A DNA stretch of 64,000 nt, from positions 15,270,001-15,334,000 of the forward strand of contig JAWQUS010000026.1 in assembly GCA_036365455.1 (NCBI GenBank), in the 5' to 3' direction. The position numbers were made by a program, and so were the translations under genes. Below the pieces are notes generated by a model, which ran no database searches, was not told the origin of the DNA, and was given only the letters and a program-made list of their open reading frames with translations. Each line of letters begins with the position of its first letter. The stretch's first letter is position 1. Positions 20,588 through 30,837 of the stretch are shown here, piece by piece. Origin of the DNA: Macrosoma leucophasiata. Taxonomy: Eukaryota; Arthropoda; Insecta; Lepidoptera; Hedylidae.

Positions 20588-20950
20588 GCGCCCATGGCCC
20601 AGCGGCTGGTGTAGATCGTAAGCGATCTGCTCGGTTAAGCACTACGGGCGCGGTCGGGTAGTGTGATGGGTGACCGCTAGTGGCAAATTAAATGCGCGTT
20701 TCCGTGCTTCGGAGGGCACGTTAAGCCGTCGGCCCCGGTTGCTATCGATAGATAGCAGTCGTTAAACCTTGTCGGACGCCTTATGGGCGGTTTGAAAACA
20801 TCCGACAGCGGGTTGGCCACTAACCCACCCACCTCCACCAATCCGCATTGGAGCAGCGTGGTGGAGTAAGCTCCACGCCTCCGCCCAAAAAGGGGAGAGA
20901 CTCGTGCCCAGCAGTGGGACGTATAATGGGTTGCCATTATTATTATTATT
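20588..20950 (+). mobile_element. SINE-B, complete, 5S rRNA-derived head
   Basis: Best-preserved copy. TTAAGCACTACGGGCGCGG (20635-20653) and GTGATGGGTGACCGCT (20663-20678) match, from memory, the 5S rRNA internal promoter (box A, intermediate element GATGGG, box C GGGTGACCGC). The body holds the GTTGCTATCGATAGATAGCA hairpin, GGAGCAGCGTGGTGGAGTAA, then an (ATT)n tail. Hence SINE3-like: Pol III type 1 promoter plus a LINE-like 3' end. Confidence 0.85.
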
Positions 20951-21167
20951 ATACTCAACACTATCACCACGAAATACGTTTATCAGCTTTACGCAAAAAA
21001 AGAATCAGTGTAATCTCATCAACACTGGTTCGCCAGCGAATCTGGCACTCTTTCATATCGCTCTCACAAAGCCTACCCTCATATACCTGTAATCCACATT
21101 TGTTGCGTCGCCTGTGTTATTTGTGACGGTGGCACACAGGGTGCCAAGTGCCATTCTCAAAGATTTT

Positions 21168-21475
21168 AACTGCCTCGTTGGCCCAGTGGTCGCGATGTTG
21201 AAGCCTGAGGTTCCGAGTACGATCCCCAGGTCGGGAAGATATAGAATATATTATTGGGTTTTCTCTGTGAGAAAATTCCCGCTAGTAGCCCGGAGTTTGG
21301 TACTTACTTACGGCTTTACATGCTCTCCTAGACACGGTCTAGGAGAGCATGTAAAGCCGTAAAGCCGCCATATACTCGTAAAACCTGTACACTATAATAT
21401 CTCCCGCGCTTATTGCTTAGCTTAGTTAGCCAGTCTCCGTTGACATTCGCCGCCGTGACTGAAATTTGGTAGATG
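21168..21475 (+). mobile_element. SINE-E (tRNA-derived) with a perfect internal hairpin
   Basis: Head CTGCCTCGTTGGCCCAGTGG (A-box) and GTACGATCCCCAGG (degenerate B-box), then GGGTTTTCTCTGTGAGAAAA, TAGCCCGGAGTTTGG and a CCGCCGTGACTGAAAT end, a SINE type I know from moths. The GGAGAGCATGTAAAGCCGT block is present twice in opposite orientation, forming a 26-bp stem at 21306-21361. Confidence 0.85.
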
Positions 21476-21488
21476 AGTGAAGCGCACA

Positions 21489-21700
21489 CGGCCATGCGGC
21501 TGGTGTAGATCGCAAGCGATCTACTTGGTTGTGCGAGATGGGCGCGTTCGGGTGTGGGATGGCTTATCGCTACTGACAAATTAAAATGCGCGTTTCCGTG
21601 CTTTGGTGGGCACGTTAAGCCGTCGGTCTCGGTTGCTATCGGTAGATGGTAGTCGTTAAACCTAGAAGGGAGACTCATGCCCAGCAGTGGGCGTAAAAAA
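21489..21700 (+). mobile_element. SINE-B with large internal deletion
   Basis: The 5S-like head is present but mutated (GATGGGCGCGTTCGGGTGTG). The body jumps from GTCGTTAAACCT straight to AGAAGGGAGACTCATGCCCA, losing about 130 bp. Confidence 0.85.
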
Positions 21701-21710
21701 GTGAAAAAGG

Positions 21711-21752
21711 TTAATAGATTCGCCATCTTTTATAAGATGGCAAATCTATTAA
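21711..21752. repeat. Hairpin, 19-bp arms, 4-nt loop
   Basis: TTAATAGATT-c-GCCATCTT pairs with AAGATGGC-a-AATCTATTAA around a TTAT loop, with one mismatch. It lies immediately after the SINE-B fragment. Confidence 0.9.
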
Positions 21753-22715
21753 AATTACATTTTCAGTAAAAGAAACAATCGTACGGAACCCTATGAGTGG
21801 TTTTTATCCAAAGCAATCCAACTTATATAAAGAAGGGAAGAAAGGATTCTATAAAAAAAAACGTATATTTTTCTTAGGTGAAAGTTAACGAAGTCCAACA
21901 AAAACTTGTACTTTATTTACAAACTATTGAAATAAGTATGTTTTGTTTCATTAAACGAAGTTTTTCAAGACCGAAATGAAATTATACGGAGTACTTGTAA
22001 TGTTTGTATTAAAAACTTTCAAATTCTCTTTTACAATTATCAAAGATTTTTGCACATAATTTATTATTAAGGTCTAGAATTTTCTTGATGTAGATGTCAT
22101 AGGTATTGACCGCCTGTCAATTTAAGAAAAGGTTTAATATTATAAAAAATCAGAATAACATTTAGATCTTTTTTTACATTTAAGTTAAGCTATGTATCGT
22201 CGCTCCGCTGTTAATTTAAGGCTTTAAAATCACTAAGAATAATTAATGATAAAACATCGTTGGAGCTATAAATATTTCTGAGGTTTCGTCTTTTGACATA
22301 ATCTGAACCTTTCTTATCTTATCTTTCGAAGCATATATAGTCTGTTTTGATCTGCATTCCTTACCTTCCTTTCCTTATGTCACTGAGGTGCTTTTCAAGT
22401 CAGAAAGGTAGACAAATAAGCAGACGGGCCACTTAATGGGAAGTGGTCATCGTCGCCTACGGATATTTGTAATACCTATCCTAGGTGTTGTCAACGCGCT
22501 GCGAGCCCTGAAGGACTCTTTTGTTGCCAATTTTAAAGAGCCACATATTGTAATGCCAAGGGAATTCATCAGAGCGGAGTTCGTTCCAAGGACACGTTCC
22601 ATGTTTTGGGTAAAAACAAAAAAAAAATCAAAGCGATAGTTTGTTTAGGTGGACCCTCTCTCTTCCACGAACTGTGCGATGTAGAAAAGGGGATGATAGT
22701 ATCATATCAAAGAGT
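21753..22715. other. No gene seen
   Basis: Nearly 1 kb of AT-rich sequence. Open frames of 60-70 codons have no recognisable domain. Confidence 0.4.
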
Positions 22716-22772
22716 TGAAAATAAAAAATGCTCCGATGGTTCGGGCATATAGAAAGAATGTCGAATGTTGCT
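22716..22772 (+). mobile_element. RTE-type LINE, internal fragment
   Basis: The frame encodes KMLRWFGHIERMSN, identical to the motif in the 6532 copy. Everything else is missing. Confidence 0.8.
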
Positions 22773-23470
22773 GTGCTTTTGATCAGGCGTCTCTTTGAAA
22801 TTGTGTTTACATTTGGGTTAGTTTGATCTTGCCATTTACGTTAACAGTGCTTGTTCATTAAGTGTCTATGGCTGCTTTCAGATTTTTTAACAGTAGCAAG
22901 CAAGCGTTCTCTGAATATCGATCACAACAATCTGAAAAATGCGCAGTCAAGAGAAAACTCAGTGTGCCTCCCGCGCTAATCCAAAACGCAGCGTGATGGT
23001 ACAAATCCAGCCATTTAGAGGTATTGCCAAGCGGCACAGTAATGATTTCAATTATCTCGCACAAGAATTCACTCTCGCTCGTTTTGTTATGGCTCAGCTT
23101 GAGAATTTTGTGGCGTTCCCTTAATAGCCAATTATTGCTTTGAGATCTCCAAATTTATATGTTTGCTTTTTGAGAGCGAAGATAATTGCTTTCGGAATGT
23201 TATCGGGGAAGCAAGGAAATGTGGGTGCGCATTTCTTAAGGCGCTTCTTTGAAATTGTGTTTGCTTTTGGATTTACGTTGCTCTTGCTATTTACGTCATT
23301 AGTGCTTGTCCACTTAGAACCACTCCGTTTAATGATGGAGTATTTAAGTCTTCTCTTGTAACTTTTTAAAGCAGCAGGAAATACGCTGTTTATTCAAGAT
23401 GGTTAATGCACTAACAAGAACCAACTTTTGATTATTGTGTCGGTAATCAGGTTCAAAATGAAAATTTCTT
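22773..23470 (+). repeat. Two diverged direct copies of an 80-bp sequence, otherwise unrecognised
   Basis: GCGTCTCTTTGAAATTGTGT (22786 on) and GCGCTTCTTTGAAATTGTGT (23238 on) begin similar 80-bp stretches ending in GTGCTTGT-like sequence, about 450 bp apart. No coding signal between them. Confidence 0.55.
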
Positions 23471-23494
23471 TATATTACTTCAATTAAACATAGT

Positions 23495-23835
23495 ACCTGG
23501 TTGACCGAGCTTCGCTCCGTAGCGATTTTTGAAAACTATATTTAGTATGAATTGCATACTGAAGAAATATGAATAAAAACAATTGATTTTTTTGGTCTAA
23601 CCTCAAATCAAACACTTCTTCTTTGCTAAAAACTAATGGTTCTTCTATTCATCAATAGATAGCGTTAGTCGTCGGTTATGAAGAAAATTTATTATTAACT
23701 TGGAACCGAGCTTTTCTTGGACCTGGAACCTAAATAAATCGATTTCTGGACCCGAAAAACCCCTAATCTGTAAGTTTCAAGAAAATCGTTTTAGCCGTTT
23801 CCGAGATCTTGATTCTATATATACATATATACAAG
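23495..23835 (+). repeat. Degenerate Rep-K-like repeat
   Basis: TTGACCGAGCTTCGCTCCGT start and GTTTCAAGAAAATCGTTTTA, GCCGTTT near the end resemble the Rep-K group. Ends in TATATACA repeats. Confidence 0.4.
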
Positions 23836-23954
23836 AATTACTCGTTTAAAGGTATTAGATTATTAGATTATTCTAACTTATAATAAGACGTACTTTATGC
23901 TCATCGAAGACACGGGGATCGTTTTGTTTCGCAATGATTCTATCTCCTGCTACA

Positions 23955-24236
23955 TTTTTTTATGTAATGGGAGCGGCAAACAAGCATGCAGTTTACATTG
24001 ATGTTATGTGATGACTGCAGCCTATAAACACCCACACAAAGACCAAGGTTAAAAAGCCAGATACGTTACCACTCCTGAGGCCTAAGGTGTTATGCCTCTA
24101 TGCCGGCAATTACAGGATCGTACATTACCTGACCGGAACACCATAGTGCTGAACACTACCATTTAGCGGCAAGTATATTAGGTAATGCGGTAGTGCCTAC
24201 GCCAACAAGCTCCGTCACTGGAGCTCTGCCACTAGT
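23955..24236 (-). mobile_element. SINE-A, complete
   Basis: T-run, ATGTAATGGGAGCGGCAAAC, all body blocks, and GGAGCTCTGCCACTAGT head. Confidence 0.92.
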
Positions 24237-24303
24237 GAAAACACTGTATTACATATTCAGGCAGTATTAAGCACTACCGTGTTAGGGTTAAAATGTATAT
24301 TTA

Positions 24304-25030
24304 TCATAATCATAATCATTTATTCACAAGAACATAGAATTACATGCTTTGGTCTTAAATATTTGAATGTATCATATGTTCTGCCGCTCACGGCATGCGA
24401 ATTTTTCAGTAGGTAACATACTCGTACTCTTACAGCTTGAATCGACAAATTTAATTTAATAAGGAAATAGTACATAGCATTACATTTAGGTATCATTCAC
24501 TTAAAAAAATATATTATAATTTAACTTAATTTGTAATAATTAAATGTCAGAAATATCTACCAAGCATTGAAAACTCAAAATGTCAATTGCATACTTAATC
24601 ATATAATCATAGGATATAAGAAACGATAGAAAATAAATTATATAATAATAAATATGTCATGTTTTTTCAGCGTCATCATAATATACATTGAGAGAATAGA
24701 AACATTTCTCCAAAAGCCATTGCGAATTACTGTTCTTAAAATTATTTACACGTGAACAATTTTTAATATGGTTGGGAAGAAAATTAAAGATGTGTATGGA
24801 CATACTATAAACATTTTGCTTGTGTAGATGTACTCTAGATGGTGGTCTGTATAAGAAATCCTTATATCTAGTTGATCTAGGATAATATTAATTGCGCTTA
24901 CTAAAATACTCGTGATGTTCACGTACACATAAGCTAATATTTTTAATATATAGAGAGCACAAAGGTAGAATTTTCGTTGCCTTAAAAAGTGGTCTGCATG
25001 AGCTTTTAAAAGGGTTAGGTAATATATATA
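24304..25030 (-). pseudogene. CR1/Jockey-like LINE, RT C-terminus and 3' tail
   Basis: On the minus strand about 24670-24870 encodes DFLYRPPSRVHLHKQNVYSM, FNFLPNHIKN, then WLLEKCFYSLN before a stop, the usual end of CR1-like RT ORFs. An AATAAATGATTATGATTATG-type tail closes the element at about 24304-24325. 5'-truncated, no catalytic motif. Confidence 0.75.
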
Positions 25031-25312
25031 TATAGCGAATGTATAGTAATGTGAACTGTTTCATTATTTATTCACCTGTTTCAGGCCTTTAAGGTATCAT
25101 ACATTTAAGGGAAGGCTTAGCTGATTTCTTGTAAAAAAAGTTTGTCATATTTCTTTTGTGTATAATCGGTCCTCAATTACTTACGATTTTTTTTCCTTTA
25201 CTGTTTTCAGAAACTACAAGGTAGGCCAGGCCATTCCTTGACTGCGACGGCTACAGCGTAGTAGCTAAAGGGAAGTTATTCTTCGGAGGCCTTCAAACGT
25301 ACACTAATATTA

Positions 25313-25645
25313 GACTGCCTCGTTGTCCCAATGGTTGCAATCGCGATGGTGAAACCTGAGCTCCCGGGTGGGTCAAATATGTAATTGGGTTTTTCTGTGA
25401 GGAAATTTCTGGAAGTAGCCCGGAGTCTGGTATCCGTGCCTCGGAGAGCACGTAAAAGCCGTCGGTCCTGTGCCCGATCTTTCTCCGGTCGTGTCGGATT
25501 ACCGTCCTATCGGGCTATGAGAGTGGGGGAATAGACAGTTCACCTTTGTTAGCGCATACACTTGTACACTATATTAACTCCCAAGCAGTTGGCTAGTTTC
25601 CGTTCAGATTGGCCGTCGTGGCCGAAATTCGGTCAGGAGGATATA
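25313..25645 (+). mobile_element. SINE-E, nearly complete (tRNA-derived)
   Basis: CTGCCTCGTTGTCCCAATGG head, GAGCTCCCGGGTGGGTCAAA B-box region, TAGCCCGGAGTCTGGTATCC, CGTAAAAGCCGTCGGTCCTG, TCTCCGGTCGTGTCGGATTA and a GGCCGTCGTGGCCGAAATTC end: the full block order of a lepidopteran tRNA SINE family I recognise. Confidence 0.88.
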
Positions 25646-25750
25646 AATATCAGGATTCATCTTAGTTGATGAGGTCTTTTGAATACCTAATTATGCACAT
25701 AGTGAAAAGATTATATTGTGTAACCTCATCAAGGTTTTAGAGTCAGTTCA

Positions 25751-26100
25751 TGTATCTTCACGTCAAGTCCCTTACGGAGTAGACAGAGAGTATCGAGACA
25801 AATATCCTGGCTCTTGCACACCTTCCATGCTTATTCCATATACATGCACGCCAATTTCTGAGACTCTTGACCCCAACTTCAGATAGTACTCGACCTAATT
25901 AGTCAAGTTATTTTAGTCTCAATCTCCTTGGGCTATCATGTACATTAGTATTGTATATTAACTTTAATGCACAATGTAATTTCATAAGGCGGACTAAATG
26001 CCGCAGGCAGGGTATATTTGTTTAGTCATTCGCTAAAATATATTCTTTCTTCTTTCTACATACTCGAACTAACAAAATACACCTTTTTTACCGTTGAGAT
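25751..26100 (-). mobile_element. RTE-type LINE, old interrupted fragment
   Basis: Degenerate copy of the RTE 3' end (ATGTATCTTCACGTCAAGTC). It is broken near 25955-26010 and resumes with the TGTTTAGTCATTCGCTA block. Confidence 0.7.
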
Positions 26101-26125
26101 GCTAGGTTTTATACCACCTGCGATG

Positions 26126-26246
26126 CCACAACGGAGGTATGCAATGGAGGGCGTAGGCACCATTGCATTACTCAACCTATTTGTTTTTGTGTAAACGTCT
26201 GTAGGCTGCAGTTTTTACTTACTGTTGATGTGAGTTGTCTGCTTTA
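26126..26246 (+). mobile_element. SINE-A2, strongly degraded
   Basis: GGGCGTAGGCACCATTGCAT and GTCTGTAGGCTGCAGTTTTT remain; the middle is deleted. Confidence 0.5.
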
Positions 26247-26401
26247 GTTCAATGGAGTGTAGTCTGCGTTATACTCACTTATTGCTGAATTCTAAAACCG
26301 TGCACCGTAAGCTGCCATCTTATGTGAGATTCGCTGAATCAGATTAAACTGACTTGGTAAAATGTAAAATAAAACTACCGAATGTTTCATAATGTGATTG
26401 G

Positions 26402-26407
26402 TTTATT
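26402..26407 (-). terminator. Candidate poly(A) signal AATAAA of the Kekkon-like gene
   Basis: AATAAA on the minus strand, about 490 bp past the stop codon, followed by TTTTATTTTACATTTT-rich sequence. It is the only canonical hexamer I found in this interval. The 3'UTR would be 26385-26892. Confidence 0.5.
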
Positions 26408-26892
26408 TTCATTTACATTATCGCTTTTAAATTAAAGGTTTAGAAGCTATCTGCATGACTCTAAAGAAGTGTATAGCTTTTTACAATCGAAGTTATAAAG
26501 AGAGAGGAAAACAAGACAAAAGGGTCAGTCTTATGTTTGGGAAGTTTGTATAATACGTTTTAAATAATATGTACAAAAGTTGGGAAGACTCATGCAAAGA
26601 TTAAAAAAGAACACCTAGAAACGAACAGGATAAAGGTTAAACGCTCAATTAACATCCCAACATACGAATAACAAGTTGATCTTAGCACTTAAGTTTATCA
26701 TACAATATTGATAACAACCTTACGTATTTAAATCTCACAGGATGTCTCACATCGCTCGCACACTCACTATTTACATTAAAATTAATCACGAAATTATCAG
26801 ATATAATAAAATCGGGCAATAGTCTAATTGACTTGTGAATCGATGGTACCAGGTCACCTCAAATTCGAGGCGTCCAGTACCAATGGCCTGGG

Positions 26893-28653
26893 CTAAAGAG
26901 ACACGAACTCCGGCGGAGGAGGTGGTAAGGTCAGGACTGGTGTTTCAGATTGCTCTATATGTTCAGAACTAGCTCCCGGTAGGGACCAGGTGGAACTTCC
27001 AGTGGCAGTCACTCTAGGTCCCATATTGTCATACGCCGGAGCATTACAGCATGTTCTGTTCCGTCGGGGTAATGTGGCCCCTCCACTTAACAAATCTGGA
27101 TATTTTCCCGGTTCACCCCTGCCTTGCACCTGAACTGATATGAAAATATTTCCATATGGCACTGGCACGGCAAATTCAGCAGGTGGCGGTGGAAACGCGC
27201 CTGGCGTTCCTTCTATAGTTATATGAACAGGATCAAATCCGCATCCACGTGGCTGATCATCTCCAGAAATCGATCTTTCGGTCAGTTCAAAATCACACGG
27301 TGATGCCATATCGGCTATAGAACGATCGCAGCTGACGACTACAGATGCGTCTATCAATCGTTTTTCTTGGTCAGTAAAGCTTCTACTAGGTGGGACTGTT
27401 CGTCTCCTTAAATGCCAGCATGCAACGGCTGCAATAAACCCCATAGCAGCTAATGCGCCTAAAGCGCCGAAAACAACTCCTAAGACTTGAGGGATACCAG
27501 GTGCCGTTCTAGCAGTAGCTGTTTGAGATCTTGGTAAAACGAGGCTTATCACTGCTCGAGCTTCACCAGCTATACTCTTAGCCACACATGTCCATTCTCC
27601 AGCAGCACTAGAAGTCACATTTAAGAGCGTTATATTCACCCATCGTACGCTACCCGGAACCCGTTCTCCCGAATCGTCATCTTCTATCGTTGTATCACTT
27701 TCTTCCATATCGCAATCTACAGAACTATTACGAATTTGAATACCTTCAAATAGCCATGTTACTCGAGGCTTTGGGATTCCATGAACCCAGCATCCAAAAG
27801 AAGTGGATAGTCCAACTTCTGCTCTCACAACCAATGTGCTCGATCGCACTTCTGGCGCGCATGTCATACTTTCACTAGTCACGCTGCGCCATTTGTTGCC
27901 AGACTGCGTCGATGGCTCCACGCATACTAAATCTTCTGTGCCAAGCTTACTCTCTAAGAACCAGTCCTTAAATTCTCGTAATTGGCAGTCACATCTCCAA
28001 GGGTTGCCAGAGAGTGACATCGCCTTCAACGCTGGTAAAGAAAACGTAATTAAACGGAGGAATGTCAGCTGATTTCTACGCAAGTCTATTGTCTCTAATG
28101 ATTTAAGGTTTCTCAACGCGTATGTATGTATAGATCTCAATCTGCACCCATCAAGTAACAGCATCCGTAGATGCGGCAACGGTGGAAATTGGTCAGCGAC
28201 TAAAGTCGTCAATGGATTATTACTAAGCACTACCAATCTTAATCTCTCGTTCCCTCTAAAAATATCTCTTGGTAATATTGCCAAGTCGTTGTCAGCTAGG
28301 TCTACTTCTATGAGGATCCTCAATTCTAGGAAAGCGTCGGCGTGTATCGATCTCAATTTGGTCGCTCTCAGATTCAATCTTTGCAGGTTAAGCAGCCCGA
28401 TGTTGGAGAATACTTCTTGGGGAAGATTTCTGAGTGGATTGTCGTGTAAGTCTAAGACTTGTATGTCGGATGACAGGGCTGGCGGCCGGCGGAGGTCACT
28501 CGAGGCGCAGCTCGCGGTTTTTTTGCCGGAAGACCACTTACAACGGCAGGTGGATATGTGAGCGCAGTCAAGCCAGTCGCTCGCCGTCCTCGCTGTGCAC
28601 GTCGTGAATATAACAATCCAGTACCACCTGGCCCACGACACGCGCATACTCAT
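26893..28653 (-). CDS. Kekkon-family LRR-Ig transmembrane protein (LIG family)
   Basis: Likely a cell-surface adhesion or receptor-modulating protein; Kekkon proteins of Drosophila act on EGFR, BMP or neurotrophin-type signalling, and which one this matches is not decided here. Seen in the 586 residues: N-terminal hydrophobic signal (about 8-24), LRRNT cysteines 30, 36, 38, 49, about six leucine-rich repeats (62-215, e.g. LQRLNLRATKLRSIHADAF), LRRCT with cysteines 221, 223, 244 and 265 (NPWRCDC motif), one Ig domain with cysteines 288 and 355 and Trp 300, N-glycosylation sites at 309, 340 and 345, transmembrane helix about 389-412 followed by HLRRR, and a cytoplasmic tail with FPPPPAEF and C-terminal LPPPPPEFVSL, a possible PDZ-binding end. 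The start is the first long-frame ATG; Met3 is an alternative. The coding part is in one exon, as in fly kek genes. GC content is clearly higher than the surrounding DNA. Confidence 0.93.
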   Translation of the reverse strand: MSMRVSWARWYWIVIFTTCTARTASDWLDCAHISTCRCKWSSGKKTASCASSDLRRPPALSSDIQVLDLHDNPLRNLPQEVFSNIGLLNLQRLNLRATKLRSIHADAFLELRILIEVDLADNDLAILPRDIFRGNERLRLVVLSNNPLTTLVADQFPPLPHLRMLLLDGCRLRSIHTYALRNLKSLETIDLRRNQLTFLRLITFSLPALKAMSLSGNPWRCDCQLREFKDWFLESKLGTEDLVCVEPSTQSGNKWRSVTSESMTCAPEVRSSTLVVRAEVGLSTSFGCWVHGIPKPRVTWLFEGIQIRNSSVDCDMEESDTTIEDDDSGERVPGSVRWVNITLLNVTSSAAGEWTCVAKSIAGEARAVISLVLPRSQTATARTAPGIPQVLGVVFGALGALAAMGFIAAVACWHLRRRTVPPSRSFTDQEKRLIDASVVVSCDRSIADMASPCDFELTERSISGDDQPRGCGFDPVHITIEGTPGAFPPPPAEFAVPVPYGNIFISVQVQGRGEPGKYPDLLSGGATLPRRNRTCCNAPAYDNMGPRVTATGSSTWSLPGASSEHIEQSETPVLTLPPPPPEFVSL

Positions 28654-28685
28654 CTCATTTCGGCCTCGTGTTTACATCGGTCTGC
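28654..28685 (-). promoter_or_regulatory. 5'UTR part of the coding exon with two tiny uORFs
   Basis: Between the splice acceptor and the start codon lie an ATG directly followed by TAA (28672-28677) and an ATG-AGA-TGA (28650-28658) that overlaps the main start. Such minimal uORFs can lower initiation at the main ATG. Confidence 0.6.
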
Positions 28686-28975
28686 CTGAAACAACAAAGC
28701 AGACGTTAATCATTGAAGATTAGCTGAACAATGGGGAAGGGAAAATACAATGCCTCGGGGCTATCGTGTCCGTGAACGTTTGATTTAGTGGTTGATATGG
28801 AATGATAAATTTGATTTCGTATTCTTTGGGGTGGGCGTATTAGGATAATTGGGAATTGAATAGACTTGGTTATGATACAAATTACGTTGGTTGTATTTAT
28901 TATTTTCTCAATTATTTTTTTATGTTACTTAGAAATTAATTCTTAAAATTAAATCATAGATTTATGTCTACTAAA
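28686..28975 (-). other. 3' part of 5'UTR intron (splice acceptor at 28686)
   Basis: On the minus strand CTGCTTTGTTGTTTCAG precedes GCAGACCG, a good acceptor with pyrimidine tract, so an upstream non-coding exon must lie to the right, outside or beyond the transposon nest. The donor was not located. Confidence 0.7.
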
Positions 28976-29024
28976 TAGGATCCCACGCCAAAATAATTTC
29001 ATTCATCCAGATATGCTGGAAACC

Positions 29025-29270
29025 TTTTTTTTATGTAATGGACGTGGCAAACAAGCTTGCAATTCACATTGATGTTAAGTGATGACTGTAGCCTATAGAC
29101 ACCCACACAAAGACCAAGGTCGAAATGCAGATGCGTTACCACTACTGAGGCCTAAGGTTTTATACCTCTGTGCCGGAAATTACAGGGCCGTACATTACCA
29201 CCTGATCGGAACACGATAGTGCTGAACACTACCATTTAGCGGCAAGTATATTAGGTAATGTGGCGCTGCC
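29025..29270 (-). mobile_element. SINE-A, head-truncated
   Basis: T-run to AAGTATATTAGGTAATGTGG; the GGAGCTCTACC head is missing. Confidence 0.9.
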
Positions 29271-29885
29271 AAAAAAATAGTAAGTAGCCAGTAAAAATAG
29301 CCTTAATATGATATATAAATAAATACATGTACGTTATGAACGTAAAAAGTTATCGGGGCGGAACGAAAATATATAGAGGCGGCCAAGTCCGCAACGGCAG
29401 CCATGATTTTTCACAGTCTTTATACATAATGCCGTGATCTCGACGATATTTTATATTAAAAAAGTTTTAAAAAATATGAAAAAATACTTGCGGCCATGTT
29501 TTGATAGGAAACCTAGTGGATATATATTCTCTAGATTATAAATATGTAGCATATCTGTGTAGTGAAACATACGTCAGTTGGTTGAACACTGTTTATTACC
29601 AGCCAGCAGCAATATTACACAGAGTATATACTACATCCTTCCCCTTAAAGAGATAAAAAAAATAAACAAATTTTATGGCGCACAAAGAACTCAAAAGTAA
29701 AACAGTCATAAAAACAATATTCATTCGAGTCTAACCTAGAAAAACTGAAACCCCCAACAAAACCAGCAAATACACATATCCAAAAGAGTAATTAAGATGA
29801 CCCACTGTTATCTTGCAGCAGCATTCGTGACGTCCTCTCCCTTGAGTTCACAATGGGTATCTCTGACTCTGACGGTGACACCCCG

Positions 29886-30149
29886 TCATCTTCTGGCATA
29901 TACGATGCATTCCTTATTATGCTGCAAGTGATTGTTGTGTCTATTATGTAGACTGCGCAACACTATCTGACCACGCAAACGTCGGTATCTTTTGACATTT
30001 TTATCTTCCAACATGAACAAACGTGGCTCTTGAGTACGACTCACCACAGTGACCAATTTTCTTTGTCTTTCTTTTGATAGCATGGTCACTTTATCACGTA
30101 CTGATAACTCTCTAAGGGGTCTGGTCTGGCTTCCAGCCGCGACCGCCAT
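29886..30149 (-). pseudogene. C-terminal remnant of gypsy-type pol polyprotein
   Basis: The frame contains RDKVTMLSKERQRKLVTVVS, RTQEPRLFMLED and KRYRRLRGQI, the pattern that ends many Ty3/gypsy pol proteins after integrase. It follows gag almost directly, so nearly all of pol has been lost. Confidence 0.7.
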
Positions 30150-30705
30150 CCCTAGTCACAGCATCCACAGATGCTTCTGGCAACGCTTTACCGTCGCCAT
30201 TAATTGACACACTTTCCTCTTTTGTAATCTCTGCCGCCTGACATACTCCGATAGCCGTCGATAATGTTAAGTTCTCAGCGCGCAAAAGCCGTTCCCTGAC
30301 GGCTCCGCTCAAAATTCCGCATACAATGTCGCGCAATAAACTATCTTGTAGAGCACCAAACTTACATTCTTTACTTAACATCCGGAGTGCCGTTACATAA
30401 TTATCAATATTCTCACCTTTTTCTTGGTTGCGGCTAAAGAACTTATATCTTTTCAAAGTGACATTCGGCTTGATGCTAAAATACTCATCAAATTTCTTCA
30501 ATACACAGTTGACATCATCATCTGTTTCCCCATCCTGGAATACGAAGGTAGAAAATACCTCATATTGAACTTTTTTTGGCTCTCTGCTCACTCCAGACGC
30601 CTTCATAAATACGTCAAATTGCTTCCGCCATTGACGCCAGGATTCCGACCGCGCGGCCGGACCACCCTCGAGGCCTAATTCAACAGGAGGACGCGCATGT
30701 TCCAT
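30112..30705 (-). pseudogene. Gypsy-type gag fragment
   Basis: 197 residues with WRQWRKQFDVFMKASGV near the N-terminus and LLRDIVCGILSGAVRERLLR, LSTAIGVCQAAE further on, the capsid pattern of Ty3/gypsy gag proteins. The start at 30705 fits, 75 bp inside the primer-binding site. The zinc knuckle region is missing because of the deletion that brings the end of pol adjacent. Confidence 0.85.
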
Positions 30706-30837
30706 AATTTTAGGTACCTACTAATTAATTTGGTTTTAATTTGGGTTTTACTATAATAAAATATAGGCACCGCTGTCACCATGTAGTGAAACATACGTCA
30801 GTTGGTTGAACATTGCAAAGAGTATACAAATACTACG

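Noticed and set aside
20630..20690. 5S rRNA gene
   Set aside because: Only the internal-promoter region resembles 5S; the rest and the tail show a SINE.
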